A stretch of 64,000 nucleotides of DNA from Selaginella moellendorffii (GCF_000143415.4 NW_003314363.1:557400-621399); one strand, 5' to 3'. Positions 1 through 10,808 are shown, counted from the stretch's first letter. Notes: generated by a model from the letters alone, not told the origin. Numbers and translations are program-made.

Positions 1-513
1 GGCAACGCAGCCAGGAGACCACCGCGAGGATTATCGGCGGTATGGAGACGAGGAGGAGACTATGCGGGAGAGAAGTGTGAAGCAGCGACCAGACCTGAAT
101 CGATCAAGAGAGAACAAGGTGTGAAAAGTATGATCTTGGACGAAGAACTTACCCAGAGTCCAAAGTGAAGAGCCAGAGCCAATGCGCTTAACACGACGAT
201 CCGGCATTGGTACGCGCGGCGGCGCTGCTCGATGGGAAGCCAGCGCCACTGCCAGACGAATCCAGGGAGAAGGATCAAGGCGGTGGCCTGGAGCCTCCAT
301 GCAGCCGACGACACCGGCGCGGCATCGCGCATGAGCTTGGTCACCTGTTGTGCGAATCGAGATCGAGAGAGCATTACGCAAATGGAAAAGAAAATCTCGA
401 CAGATCTGTAGCATTACCGCGCCCGCCGAGGAGATCGCAAACACAGCGAGCACGAGCACGGGGAGAACATACCAAGGCCGCGCGGTGCCAATGCCATCTC
501 CATTCTCGGCCAT
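1..513 (-). CDS. DMT/EamA-type membrane transporter, 5' part, cut by window edge
   Basis: Three exons can be spliced on the minus strand: 418-513, 153-344 and 1-94, the last running off the window. Introns 345-417 and 95-152 are GT-AG (donors GTAATG and GTAAGT) and all phases are zero. The 127 visible residues hold four hydrophobic segments: about 15-33, 53-64, 82-95 and a fourth in exon 3. Between the first two lies an ASWRLQAT-like element (here AAWRLQAT), and the third leads into ALHFGLWVWSL. This layout resembles plant, protist and bacterial drug/metabolite transporter proteins with EamA domains, which move small metabolites across membranes. The substrate cannot be told. ATG at 513 is the first in frame, followed by a short polar N-terminus. 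About two thirds of the protein is missing. Confidence 0.7.
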
Positions 514-577
514 GCCCTGTTTCTAGGGCAAATGTCCTGCTTTCAGGTTTTAGGGCTAAAAAGGAATATAGCATATT

Positions 578-582
578 AAAAA
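578..582 (-). terminator. Pol III terminator of tRNA-Ser
   Basis: On the minus strand five consecutive T residues lie 5 nt beyond the tRNA 3' end. This is the usual RNA polymerase III stop signal. Confidence 0.7.
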
Positions 583-587
583 GGAAT

Positions 588-668
588 CGTCAACAGCAGG
601 GTTCGAACCTGCGCGGGCAAGCCCAACAGATTTCAAGTCTGTCTCCTTAACCACTCGGACATGTTGAC
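588..668 (-). tRNA. tRNA-Ser (UGA anticodon)
   Basis: Read on the minus strand, a 7-bp acceptor stem (GTCAACA/TGTTGAC) encloses a D-arm with GAGTGGTTAAGG, an anticodon stem CAGA/TCTG around loop CTTGAAA (anticodon TGA), a long variable arm GGGC-TT-GCCC, and a T-arm GCAGG-TTCGAAC-CTGC. The long variable arm and the G discriminator base (position 588) are the class II serine tRNA hallmarks. No intron. It supplies the Ser tRNA that reads UCA and, by wobble, related codons. The internal A and B boxes are intact, so it should be transcribed by RNA polymerase III. Confidence 0.95.
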
Positions 669-745
669 CTTTCATGCAAGCATTTCGAGATTGGCAAAAC
701 CTGTATGAAAACCCGAATAGCTGGCCTAAGAAAACTCTTACAAAT

Positions 746-1102
746 TCACGAGACTAGCCTTTGGCTCCGACGGTGCCTGTTGTGATCGGAAGAGCACAGC
801 AGCAATCCCCAGAGCGGCCACTTCAGTAACTTTTTTAAAAACCTCGCTAGGCACCGGCAACACGACTCCGGGATGCTAAGATCACTCTCCGACGATGATC
901 TCACGTACGGCGCCACTCCAAAGATCCTGGAAGAGCTCCTCGTCGGCCTATTGCGGCACCAAGAGCAGGAAGAACACGAGCATGGCGAGTTGGAGTGGGA
1001 GGTGAAATCTTCTTCCGCGTCCAAAGAGTTTGCGTGCTCCAATCTCACCGAGGCGATCACATCGCGCATGCTCGTGTACCTTGGCTCGTCCTTCCTCAGC
1101 AT
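746..1102 (-). CDS. Hypothetical small Cys-rich protein
   Basis: A 118-codon open frame starts at ATG 1102. The longer frame begins at a non-ATG codon, so ATG 1102 was chosen. The product has an acidic/polar N-terminus, a Ser/Cys-rich stretch at about residues 40-55 (CSCSSCSWC), a second Cys pair (SCCRC), and a basic-hydrophobic C-terminal segment (LKKLLKWPLWGLLLC). I do not recognise a family. The other strand also carries an 83-codon frame here (873-1124), so coding potential is uncertain. The Cys clusters and lack of stops make this strand the better candidate. It lies between tRNA-Ser and the PPR gene, with no visible partner. Confidence 0.3.
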   Translation of the reverse strand: MLRKDEPRYTSMRDVIASVRLEHANSLDAEEDFTSHSNSPCSCSSCSWCRNRPTRSSSRIFGVAPYVRSSSESDLSIPESCCRCLARFLKKLLKWPLWGLLLCSSDHNRHRRSQRLVS

Positions 1103-1286
1103 CAATATTTTTGATCTGGGGTGACAAAAATAGGATCTATCACGATTTAGGGATATAGTTATTTAGGGCAATTGATAGGGTTAAAAGGGGTAAAGTACAA
1201 AGAGCGAGGTGAAGTGTTACAAGGGTAAAAGGGGCTTTGAAATGTTGGCATTAGGGTTTATGGGATATTCTAGGGTTTAAGGGTGG

Positions 1287-3362
1287 ATGAAAGCCCTGGT
1301 CCCGGGGGCGATGGCGGGAGGAGCGGGGCGAGTGGCGCTGGCGCGGGGCAACTCGATCCTCTTGTGCCAGAGCAGCGGCAATGGATTCGATGTGAGCTCG
1401 GTAGGATTTCACAGCCAGGCGCAGCTGCATTGCGAAGAATCGCCGTGGACGGGGCTGGATCCCGACGACGCCGCCCCGGAGGATCGCGAGGCGGCGGATT
1501 ATCAGCTCCAGCTGCTCCAGCAGAGGGGATTCTTGTTCCGGACGGAGACGTGCAATGCGCTGCTGTCGGGGCTGATGTCGGCGCGCAAGCACGATCAAGC
1601 GCTGCGGCTCTTCAAGGAGGTCCTGGCGGGGCTGTTTGCGCCCAACGCTCACACCTACAATGTGCTCATCCGGGGCTTCTGCAAGGGCGGGCAAATGCAC
1701 CAGGCGGTGAGCGTCTTCTCCGACATGAAATCCAGTGGCTTGCTTCCAAACGCCAGCACCATGAACACGCTGCTCCTGGGGCTCTGTGAGATCGGCCAGA
1801 TGTCCAGCGCTCTCAAGCTCTTCCGGGAGATGCAAGCCGGGCCTTTCCTCCCGACTAGCGCCTCGCACAACATCCTCTTGCGGGGTTTTTTCATGGCCGG
1901 GAGGGTGAGGGATGCGCTCGCTCACCTCCAGGATATGAGGAAGAGCTCGAGCTCGGTGGCAATTGGAACTTACAACCTGGTTCTCAAGGGGCTGTGCTGG
2001 GAGAACAAGTCGGCCAACCGGCTCGAGCAGGCTATAGAGTTTTTCAAGGAGATGAAGGCTAGTGGTGTGGAGCCCGACCTTGAGAGCTACCATATACTTC
2101 TCTCGGCTTTGTCCGACTCTGGAAGGATGGCCGAGGCGCACGCTCTCTTTTCGGCAATGACGTGCTCTCCGGATATCATGACTTACAACGTTCTCATGGA
2201 TGGCTACTGCAAGATTGGCCAGACTTACGAGGCGCAGAGCCTGATGAAGGAGATACTCAAAGCCGGGTACGAGCCAAACGTTTTCACTTACAGCATCATC
2301 ATCAACTGCTACTGCAAATTGGATAAGGTTGAAGAGGCCTGGGAGGTATTCATGAAGATGATCGAGAGTAACTGTGTTCCGAATGCCGTCACCTTCAACA
2401 CTCTTATTGCCGGGTTCTGCAAGGCTGGGATGCTCGAGGACGCTATCAAGCTCTTCGCTGAGATGGAGAAAATTGGGTGCAAGGCAACTATAGTCACGTA
2501 TAATACTCTGATCGACAGCCTTTGCAAAAAGAGGGGAGGAGTTTACACGGCTGTCGACCTTTTCAACAAGCTCGAGGGAGCTGGCCTTACTCCCACTATT
2601 GTCACGTACAACTCTCTCATCCAGGGGTTTTGTGACGCGAGGCGGCTATCCGAGGCAATGCAGTACTTTGACGAGATGGAAGGGAAGTGTGCACCAAACG
2701 TAATAACTTACAGCATCCTCATCGACGGCCTTTGCAAGGTGCGAAGAATGAAGGAAGCGGCGAAAACACTGGAGGACATGAAAGCTCACGGCTACACTCC
2801 AACCGTGGTCACTTACGGGGGCCTCATCAACGGGTTTTGCAAGTGTGGAGAGCTGAAAAGCGCGCTCCTGTTCTTCGAGAAGATGAAGCTCGCCGGCTGC
2901 GCTCCGAACACGGTGATTTTCAACACGCTCATCGATGGTCTGTGCAAAGCGGAAAGAGCAAACGATGGCCTCCGGCTCCTGTGTCATATGCACGCCGAAG
3001 GCTGCAAACCGGACGTTATCACCTACAACTGCCTCATCTCCGGGCTTTGCAGCGCCAACAGAGTCGAAGACGCTCAGAGGCTTTTCAATGGGATGGCCTG
3101 TGCTCCAAACGTGACGACGTTCAACTTTTTAATCCGGGGACTGTGCGCGCAAAAGAAGGTGGAGGAAGCGAGAAACATACTGGACCGGATGACCGCTCCG
3201 GACATGACGACGTTCAACACAATCATCCTGGCATTTTGCAAGGCCGGAGCGATGCATGACGCGAGGGAAGTTATGAAGGACATGCTCAAGCACGGCTTCT
3301 ATCCCAACACGTATACCACCTATGCTCTCGCTCATGGGATTCAGAGTTCTAAAGGCAAGTGA
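1287..3362 (+). CDS. P-class pentatricopeptide repeat (PPR) protein, organelle-targeted
   Basis: A single intronless frame of 691 residues, typical of plant PPR genes. After about 85 residues without repeats come 17 consecutive PPR motifs of about 31-38 residues (residues ~87-680), with the signatures TYNxLIxGfCK near each start and PN/PD/PT at the end. There is no E, E+, DYW or SMR domain, so it is a pure P-class protein. Such proteins bind single-stranded organelle RNA to stabilise, process or help translate one transcript. The basic, Ala-rich N-terminus (MKALVPGAMAGGAGRVALAR) fits a mitochondrial or plastid transit peptide. The start is supported by an in-frame TAA 9 nt upstream. Motifs 9-17 are closest to consensus. 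The RNA target is unknown. Confidence 0.93.
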   Translation: MKALVPGAMAGGAGRVALARGNSILLCQSSGNGFDVSSVGFHSQAQLHCEESPWTGLDPDDAAPEDREAADYQLQLLQQRGFLFRTETCNALLSGLMSARKHDQALRLFKEVLAGLFAPNAHTYNVLIRGFCKGGQMHQAVSVFSDMKSSGLLPNASTMNTLLLGLCEIGQMSSALKLFREMQAGPFLPTSASHNILLRGFFMAGRVRDALAHLQDMRKSSSSVAIGTYNLVLKGLCWENKSANRLEQAIEFFKEMKASGVEPDLESYHILLSALSDSGRMAEAHALFSAMTCSPDIMTYNVLMDGYCKIGQTYEAQSLMKEILKAGYEPNVFTYSIIINCYCKLDKVEEAWEVFMKMIESNCVPNAVTFNTLIAGFCKAGMLEDAIKLFAEMEKIGCKATIVTYNTLIDSLCKKRGGVYTAVDLFNKLEGAGLTPTIVTYNSLIQGFCDARRLSEAMQYFDEMEGKCAPNVITYSILIDGLCKVRRMKEAAKTLEDMKAHGYTPTVVTYGGLINGFCKCGELKSALLFFEKMKLAGCAPNTVIFNTLIDGLCKAERANDGLRLLCHMHAEGCKPDVITYNCLISGLCSANRVEDAQRLFNGMACAPNVTTFNFLIRGLCAQKKVEEARNILDRMTAPDMTTFNTIILAFCKAGAMHDAREVMKDMLKHGFYPNTYTTYALAHGIQSSKGK

Positions 3363-4211
3363 TGGACAACGCGCAGCAGACTTGATGCCGTCCAGCAGAA
3401 AAAAAGCTGTTTTTTTCTTCAGTAGGCGGCTCGGGAAGTTACAAGCAGCTCTCGGTAAGGTATTCTTCTTTGCTTGCATTATTCGATCTTAATTTTGTTT
3501 TTGCAGCCTCAGCCTGAAGGCGGTTTGAAATATCTTATTCAGTTCGTTCTAGAATTCAGGCTTCACTCGCGGATACACCAGAGCCACAAGGTGATGAGTC
3601 ATTTCGATGCCTTTTAAGGCGGTTGATTTTGACTGTAGATCGATTTCACTGGGTTTGACTTTTGTCTCCATGGACAAATTGTAGGTGTTGTTTCCGAGTT
3701 GGAAGTCTTACGGGAGGAGCCCGCCGGTCATCGTGTCGAGAGCGAACGTTTGAGTAGGTATTGACGATTTTCTGGCAGTAATGACAGTTGTTTTCAGGAA
3801 TCGGAGGGTGTTTGTGTGGTTTAGAGTTGCCTCGTTCCAGTACACTCGAAGGTTTTCTCTCATGATCTGCCGGTGAGCGGTCCCCCAAGCTAAAACTTAT
3901 CTTTTTTTTTTCATCAGGTCTCAACCAACCAGCCACCACAGCGAATGGCAGCTTGGCACGTTGGCACGGGTTCGCCAGCCCCTTTGACATGCTGATGCGT
4001 GTGCCGGATGGAATGTTGGCGTCTTTCCAATATAAATTGGACTGGCAGCGCTCAAGGTTTTCATCTCGAGCCAAGCTTCTGAGCCAGCAGTACAGGGGCT
4101 GGACGGACTTGAAAGGCATTTTTCTCCAGTTCCATTTCAAGTGAGCACGTTGGAAGCATTTATTCTCCTCTGTGGCGTTCTTTCTAACTCGGAGTTGTCC
4201 CAGGATTCGAC
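3363..4211. other. Intergenic, PPR 3' flank and GPAT promoter
   Basis: No convincing gene. The short frames here have no recognisable product. A GTGAGC/CCCAG pair at about 4140 and 4203 could be a small 5'-UTR intron of the downstream GPAT, but this is only inferred. Confidence 0.4.
4031..4036 (+). promoter_or_regulatory. Putative TATA box of first GPAT gene
   Basis: TATAAA lies 175 nt before the GPAT start codon, in a CCAATATAAATTGG context. It would place transcription start near 4065. No other TATA-like site lies closer. Confidence 0.4.
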
Positions 4212-5878
4212 ATGGCCGACTTAAAGTACTCGCGGCTCGTCCAGTTCGGCCTCGTGGAGAATTGCTCATCTGAAGGACGTGGAATGCACACGGTTGCGGC
4301 GGATTTGGATGGTACACTGCTCAGACGCAGAAGCTCGTTTCCATACTTCCTGCTGGTGGCTCTTGAAGGAGGTAGCCTCTTCAGAGCAGTTGTTCTCGGA
4401 CTTTTGGCCCCTATCGCCTGGCTGCTTTACCACTTCGTCTCGGAGGCAGCAGCAATTCAACTTCTCATCTATGTCTCTTTTTCGGGGCAGAAGGTGTCCG
4501 AGATTGAGAAGGTGGCAACGGCGGTTCTGCCGAAGTTTTACTCCCAGGACGTCCACAGTGATGCTTTCAGAGTTTTCTCGTCCTGCGGGAAGAAGTATGT
4601 CATCACTGCCAATCCTCGGATCATGGTGGAGTATTTCTGCAAGGCCTTCCTTGGCGCGGATAAAGTTATTGGGACTGAAATCGAAGTGGACGATGATGGA
4701 CGTGCTACAGGCTTCGTCAAGTTCCCAGGTGTGCTCGTGAGTCAAAACAAGAGGACCGCCTTGAAGCTCGAGTTCGTGGACGGGGAGCTTCCCGAGATCG
4801 GACTCGGCGATCGAGAAACCGACTTCGCCTTCATGTCGCTTTGCAAGGTAAGCGCACTCTTTCCATATCATATACATATTTTGCATTTCGAGCATATAAT
4901 ACTTAGCTCTGCCTCTTTCGTGCTGCTTTAACTGTTGAGGGGTGCCAGGATTTGCGTGACACTCCAGAATCAGTTACGAGAAGCGAGTTTTCTAACTCTG
5001 GTTGTAACCGTGTGATACAGGAAGCTTACGTTGTTCCCAAGAGGAAGGTTGACGCAGTGGACGGCAGCGCTCTGGCGCAGCGCGTGATCTTCCATGATGG
5101 TAGGCTGGTCCAGCTCCCAACGCCGTTCGTGGCGCTCGTCACTTTCCTCTGGCTCCCTATCGGCTTCGCGCTCGCAGTGCTCCGGATCGGCCTCACCTCC
5201 CGTTGCCCCCGAAAGTACATGGGAATGATCTACGCCATCCTCGGCGTCCGCCGCATCACCAAAGGCAAAGTTCCTCGCAAACAAGACGGCAGGGGGCTCC
5301 TCTTCGTGTGCAACCACAGGACTCTGGTGGATCCCATCTTCCTGGGATTGGCCGCCGAGAGGGACGTGACCGGGCTCACTTACAGCATCAGCCGGGTGTC
5401 CGAGGTGCTATCGCCCATCGTCACGGTCCGGCTGACGAGAGACAAGGAGCGCGACTTTACGAAGATGAAGTCGCTGCTGGAGAGGGGGAGGGACCTGTGC
5501 CTGTGTCCGGAGGGGACGACTTGCCGTGAGCCGTTCTTGCTGCGATTCAGCGCTCTCTTCACCCAGCTCACGCACAGGATCGTCCCGGCGGCCGTGAAGA
5601 CGAGGCAGAGCATGTTTAACGGGACGGCGGTGCGGGGGTGGAAGGGGATGGATCCATTCTTCTTCTTCATGAATCCATTCCCGACGTACGAGGTGGAGTT
5701 TTTGGAGGAGCTCCCCGCGGAGATGAGCGTCCAAAAGGGCGGCAAGAGCTCGTTCGAGACGGCCAATTTCATCCAGAAGATGCTGGGCGACAAGCTGGGA
5801 TACGAGTGCACGACCTTCACCCGCAAGGACAAGTACCTGATGCTCAATGGCAGCGATGGAACAGTCCCCACGAAATAG
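4212..5878 (+). CDS. sn-2 glycerol-3-phosphate acyltransferase, GPAT4/6/8-like (copy 1)
   Basis: Two exons, 4212-4847 and 5021-5878 (donor GTAAGC, acceptor ATACAG, phase 0), encode 497 residues. Land-plant GPATs of this group transfer an acyl group from acyl-CoA to sn-2 of glycerol-3-phosphate and then dephosphorylate it to a 2-monoacylglycerol used for cutin. The N-terminal HAD-like phosphatase domain keeps motif I AADLDGT (D31, D33) and motif IV GLGDRETD (D200, D204), so it looks active. Hydrophobic segments follow motif I and lie at about 245-270. The acyltransferase domain has NHRTLVDP (H311, D316) and [10 protein letters not shown]. The intron sits exactly between phosphatase and acyltransferase halves, as in the next two GPAT genes. 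Tandem neighbour: copy 2 at 7021. Membrane location (ER) is known for the family. Confidence 0.93.
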
Positions 5879-7020
5879 GAAGGGGTTGGAAAAGAAAACA
5901 AGATGGAACCGTTGGCTGGTGTTGACTTGAATTGACTAGAGTTGACGGTTGAATACTTTTTTTTTAGTGTTGGCTGGCTATCTAGCTTGCACTAGTAAAT
6001 GCTAAAGGTTATAGGCAGGCGATTTTAATCCTTCCACATGGCTGGGACAGGAAATATTGACTTCGTTCAATTAAAGGGGGAAAGGTTTTAGGGCAGGGGT
6101 GTTCTAGGGCACGGCAGCGAGCTGGCATCCTCACACCGGCAGCATGGCGTCCGGCCGGCGGTACGGCGCTCGTGTCTCGCATTGCCAGAGAAATGCCACT
6201 CCCAACCTCCGCCACCTTTTCTCTCTCCGCCACCTTTGCGAACTAAACAAATGTGTTAGAGGAATCAAAGATCCAACACACCGAAACTTCGTTTTTGTTT
6301 TCTTCTTGCCTGGTCTTTGTGGAGGCGAAGAAAAAAAGGAAACGAGAGAGTCTTTGTACCTTTGGGAATCAAACTGCTATTGCGTAGAGAACTTTGCACA
6401 ACTTTTACGCTGTCTCATGTAATAGCTATCGTTGAAATCTCCAATTGCCCGCAGGCATATTCCCCCGACATATTCTATACGCAACTGTATCCACCAAATG
6501 CAGGTACGTATAATGTCGCCAGCCCAGCCAAATCGACCGGGTTGGCATTTTCACGGCCAGGGGGGTCAATCCGGCGGTCAGTTCCATAACTCACTCGCCA
6601 CTAGCACCGCGACACGTGGCCCGCGTAAACGGCCCCGCCCCGGCGGCATTTAAAGTGCACTAAACTCCCCACTCTTTCCCTCGTGCTCATGTCATACTGG
6701 CCAAAGCCGTCGACGACATAGCCTATTGCGCGGCCTACAAATTCTTTCCCAGCTCTCTCTCTATCTCGTCGCCATAGCTAGGGATACACTACCTTCTTGC
6801 GCCTTCTCTCTTCTTTCTCGGCTTGCGGCGCTCGATCTCCAATCTTTACAGTGGAAATCTCACTTGCGGCGGCGACGAGCGAGCTCCTATTCTATCGATC
6901 GGCGCCGGCCGATCGTCCCGCGCGCCTTGAGGTATCGATCCTGGAGCTGGAAATTTCGGGCAATGCAGGTGATCTAACGTTGCTCCTGGCTTGCAGCGCT
7001 AGCTAGACGCGGCGGCAAGG
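5879..7020. other. Intergenic between the two tandem GPAT genes
   Basis: No gene seen. It holds the 3' flank of copy 1 and the promoter and 5' UTR of copy 2. A possible 5'-UTR intron (GTATCG at about 6932 to TTGCAG at about 6996) is suggested by the splice-like sites only. Confidence 0.4.
6613..6618. promoter_or_regulatory. G-box/ABRE-like element upstream of GPAT copy 2
   Basis: ACACGTGGC, a perfect CACGTG core in ABA-response-element context, lies about 400 nt before the start codon. In plants such sites bind bZIP or bHLH factors. ABA or stress control of this gene is inference. Confidence 0.4.
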
Positions 7021-8912
7021 ATGTCGCTCGACGGCGGCAAGGTCACGGATTCTTTCCTGGTAGATGCTCCATTCGAGCCGGTGGAGCGATGCTCGTCGGC
7101 GGGGCGTGAGAAGCAGACGTGCGTGGCGGATTTCGACGGTACTCTCATCCGCGGCCGGAGCTCCTTCCCGTATTTCATGCTGGTGGCGCTAGAGGGAGGA
7201 GGCCTCATCCGGAGCGTGATTCTTGGCCTCTTCGCGCCGCTCGCCTGGATCCTCTACCATTTCGTCTCGGAATCCGCCGGCATCCGCCTCCTCATCTTCA
7301 TCTCCTTCGCCGGGATGAAGGCCAAGCAGATCGAGTCGGTGTCGCGCGCCGTGCTGCCCAAATTCTACTCGGAGGACGTCCACAGCGAGGCCTACCGAGT
7401 GTTCTCCTCGTGCGGCAAGCGTGTGGTGGTGACCGCCAATCCCCGGATCATGGTGGAGCACTTCGCCAAGACGTGCCTGGGAGCGGACAAGGTGCTGGGG
7501 ACCGAGATTGAGGTGACGAGGAGTGGCTACGCGACGGGATTCCTCAAGCGGCCGGGAGTTCTCGTGGGGGTCAACAAGCGCAAGGCTGTGAGGCAGGAAT
7601 TCGGCGAGCATTTGCCCCATGTCGGCATTGGCGATCGAGCCACGGACTTTGCTTTCATGGCGCTCTGCAAGGTACTTATCTCGAATCCAATCCCGCTCTG
7701 CTTGGTGGGTGGAGTGGTTGCTTAGTTCTCGATCGAGCTCGATGCATTAGATCAACACTCTGGGCATTGTTTTCGATCGATGATCCATCCCTGCAATTGC
7801 TGCATGAGTGGATGATTCTCTTGTTTCTTTTGTTTATCTTTTTTCCTTGTCTCATGCACACATTCTTACAAGCGCACTAGCCTAAAAGAATCTCTTCCAA
7901 GCAGCAGTAGAAACTTCTTTCCAGTCAACTAACGAACCCATTTGCTGACCACTATCAGGAAGCATACGTCGTCCCACCCTCCAAAGTGGAGGCGCTGAGC
8001 CGAGACAAGCTCGTCAAGCCCGTTGTCTTCCACGACGGCCGCCTCGTCCAGCGGCCCACGCCCTTGACCGCCCTCGTCACCTTCCTGTGGCTGCCCGTCA
8101 GCTTCGTGCTGGCGGTGTTCCGGATCATGGTCACGGTACCCTGCCCGCGCGAGTACGTGACCATCGTCTACAAGCTCGTCGGCATCCGGCTCATCGTCAA
8201 GGGGCCGATCCCGCCGCCCAAGAAGCGGGGCGAGTCCGGCGTGCTCTTCGTCTCCAGCCACAGGACACTGTGCGATCCGGTGTTCGTGGGGGTCGGGGCC
8301 CGGCGGGAGGTGACGGCGCTCACCTACAGCATCAGCAGGGTGTCGGAGTTCCTGTCCCCGATCAAGACGGTGGGCCTGTCCAGGGACCGCGAGAGGGACG
8401 CGGCCAAGATCAAGGCGCTGCTCCAGAAGGGGGACCTGTGCATCTGTCCCGAGGGAACCACCTGCCGCGAGCCATTCCTTTTGCGATTCAGCGCACTGTT
8501 CGCGGAGCTGACTGACAAGATCGTGCCGGTGGCGCTGTGCACGAAGGGGAGCACTTTCCACGGGACAACGGTGCGCGGGTGGAAGGGGTTGGATCCATTC
8601 TTCTTCTTCATGAATCCCTTCCCGACGTACGAGGTGACGTTTCTCCAGCAGCTGCCGCCGGAGCTGACGGTCCAGCAGGGCGGCAAGAGCGCGATCGAGG
8701 TGGCGAATCACATCCAGCGGGTGATCGCGGACACGCTGGGATTCGAGTGCACGAACTTCACCCGCAAGGACAAGTACGGGATGCTGGCGGGGAACGACGG
8801 CACCGTTCCGGAGAGGCGGAGGAGCGGCGGCGGAGGTGGCGGCGCCGCCAAGGATCTCCCGAAGGACGAGCAAGCGGCCCAGGGGCAAGACCAGGTAAAT
8901 GGCTGTAGCTAA
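7021..8912 (+). CDS. sn-2 glycerol-3-phosphate acyltransferase, GPAT4/6/8-like (copy 2)
   Basis: Exons 7021-7671 and 7959-8912 (donor GTACTT, acceptor ATCAG, phase 0) encode 534 residues. Same two-domain layout as copy 1. Phosphatase motif I is VADFDGT (D37, D39) and motif IV is GIGDRATD (D205, D209), so the phosphatase should be active and the product a 2-monoacylglycerol cutin precursor. The acyltransferase has SHRTLCDP (H318, D323) and [10 protein letters not shown]. It differs from copy 1 in a longer intron (287 versus 173 nt) and a C-terminal tail of about 30 residues with a run of six glycines followed by a charged stretch. The GC-rich third codon positions are more extreme than in copy 1. 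The start is the first ATG after a CT-rich leader. Confidence 0.93.
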
Positions 8913-9627
8913 AATTGATTTGCGAGGATCGTGGATCCATGCCATGGGTCGGGTCTCACGCGCTCCTTCGTTATAAGTGAATGTAAGCTAAGCTACTGGC
9001 TTGCTCTCTCGATTGACTCATCAGGAATAGATCGATCGGGTGGAGAGCATCGTGATCGATCGACTCGATAGGAGAGCAAAGAGAAGGTCTGTCCTCTCTG
9101 TGTCCATGCGCTTGTCCACGAAGCGAACTAGAAAAGCTTGAAAGCGACGAAGCGAAGGAAAGAAAAAGATGGCGCTAGCTGTAAACCAAGCCGATAGGGA
9201 CAGCAATTAATGTATCCTTTTGGTGGGTGGCGAAACGAAACCACAGAGGGTGCCAAGTCCTGTTCTTATATGTATATATACTACTACCTAGTCTTTGAAT
9301 GCTGTCACATGATATCCAATTTATCACATTGCTTTGATAAAATCACTTATGTAACGTGGTACCTACTTGATCTTTGTCCTCTGGACCGGTATAAATTGAC
9401 ATTGTCCGGGTTCTGGGCGAGTGTCTTTAATCATACGTCCACTTCTCCAAAGGACACGACATTGATAGAAAACCCTAAATTCCCACCAACTTTCGGACAG
9501 AAACCCTAGAAACATATAACGAAATAAAAAAATATCATATCATTTCCTTCTTTTATCTTTCTCTGTCCCTCTCCCTGTCCAGAGTAATCACACTACACAC
9601 ACACAAGCTAAACAGAAGAGAGAGCTG
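8913..9627. other. Intergenic, GPAT copy 2 and UBC22 3' flanks
   Basis: These two genes converge here. I see no gene, RNA or repeat beyond short low-complexity runs (ACACACACAC near 9596). Confidence 0.5.
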
Positions 9628-10808
9628 CTACAAGCGCTTGAGGCTCTTCTTCCTTACATCCATCTTCTTCTTGTCTACCTGGAGCTTGAGCGTTCCAACG
9701 TCGCCCTTTGGCTTCTTGGCGCTGGGGGACGGGCAGGCCGACGATGGCGCCTCGCCCCCCGCGGCGTTGCAGCCCGCGTCCGCGCCGCTCGTGTCCTTGT
9801 TGGCGGTGTTGAGCGTGAGAGGGACGTGGATCTCCTCGGCGTTGCTGTTCACCACCGTCGACTCGGCTATGGCGACTTTGTTCGTCCTGGGCTTGGACTT
9901 CATCGCGTGGATGTTGGTCATTAATCTGCCAGAGAGAAAAGAACAGGAAAGGAACGTGAGAGAATCATGAAAAAGCCTGAAATGTAGTACACCACTTACC
10001 TGGCGTGCTTTGCGTAGCCCTCGTAATCCTCCATCAGCATCTTTCCAGCGTCTTCATTGAGCGCCGACTCTGGAAACGGCTCTATGAGCAAGCAGCGCAC
10101 GACCTGGAGGTGGAGTGACACATTGTTTCGTTATATTCTCGTCTGGAAAGGAAGCGTCACCAACGCAAAAGTGTGGGGTTACTTACGAGAAGAACATGCC
10201 TCAAGCCGAGCGTCGGCTTCCAATCTTTCTTCAAAACGTTCACGCAAATCTCTCCGTTTTTTGCAATGTTTGGATGGAAGATTTTGGTGACAAAGAATCC
10301 TACAGAAGAAGAAAAAAACGAAAACGCTCGAGTTGAAAGCCAGGAGTCACTAAAAAATGTACCTTTGGGAGGCGTTTGGGGGAAGTCGGGGCTAAGCAAC
10401 AATCTGATCCGGAAGACGCCACTTTCGTACGGTGTTCCGGCTGAAGCGCCAAAACCACTACAGGAATCAGTCGAGCAGACGAAGAATAACAAACAAAAAA
10501 TCCTTACGTGGTCCCTCAATATCTGCGAAGATGCTCGAGAAGTTGTCGTCATTTACATGAACACGGATGTCCTCTGGAGGGCTCTCGTCTAGGCTCTTGA
10601 GCTCCTTTGCAAGCGCTCGGATTACCTTGGGAGGTAAGTTCTCAGCCTAGAGAAAAAAACAAAAAAAACAAATCCAAAGCAGCCTTTTGAGATTGAGCTT
10701 TCGAAAAGACGCTACCATCTACATCCCTAGAGCAACAATCCAAACAAAGCAGCTCACACACACACAGCCACATGTTTTGGGGCACAGCGAGAGAGATTTA
10801 CTTACCAT
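9628..10808 (-). CDS. UBC22: Ubiquitin-conjugating enzyme E2, UBC22/UBE2S-like
   Basis: Six coding exons on the minus strand: 10806-10808, 10508-10646, 10363-10440, 10187-10299, 10000-10103 and 9628-9925. They total 244 residues and all phases close. The first coding exon is just the ATG, followed at once by GTAAGT. The UBC fold has HPN and the active-site Cys in GEICVN (C92), then [16 protein letters not shown] and [15 protein letters not shown] linker of about 70 residues is followed by a basic tail ending [14 protein letters not shown]. That tail matches plant UBC22 and is like the C-terminal Leu-Arg tail by which animal UBE2S binds the anaphase-promoting complex to extend K11 chains. Role in cell-cycle proteolysis is inferred from family. 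Divergent from HAUS1, a spindle gene. Confidence 0.93.

Noticed and set aside
3953-4144. A 63-codon frame upstream of GPAT copy 1
   Set aside because: It overlaps the probable TATA box and leader of the GPAT gene and has no recognisable product.
7929-8945. A 338-codon minus-strand frame across GPAT copy 2
   Set aside because: Shadow of the GPAT exon; no family features and no splice or promoter support.
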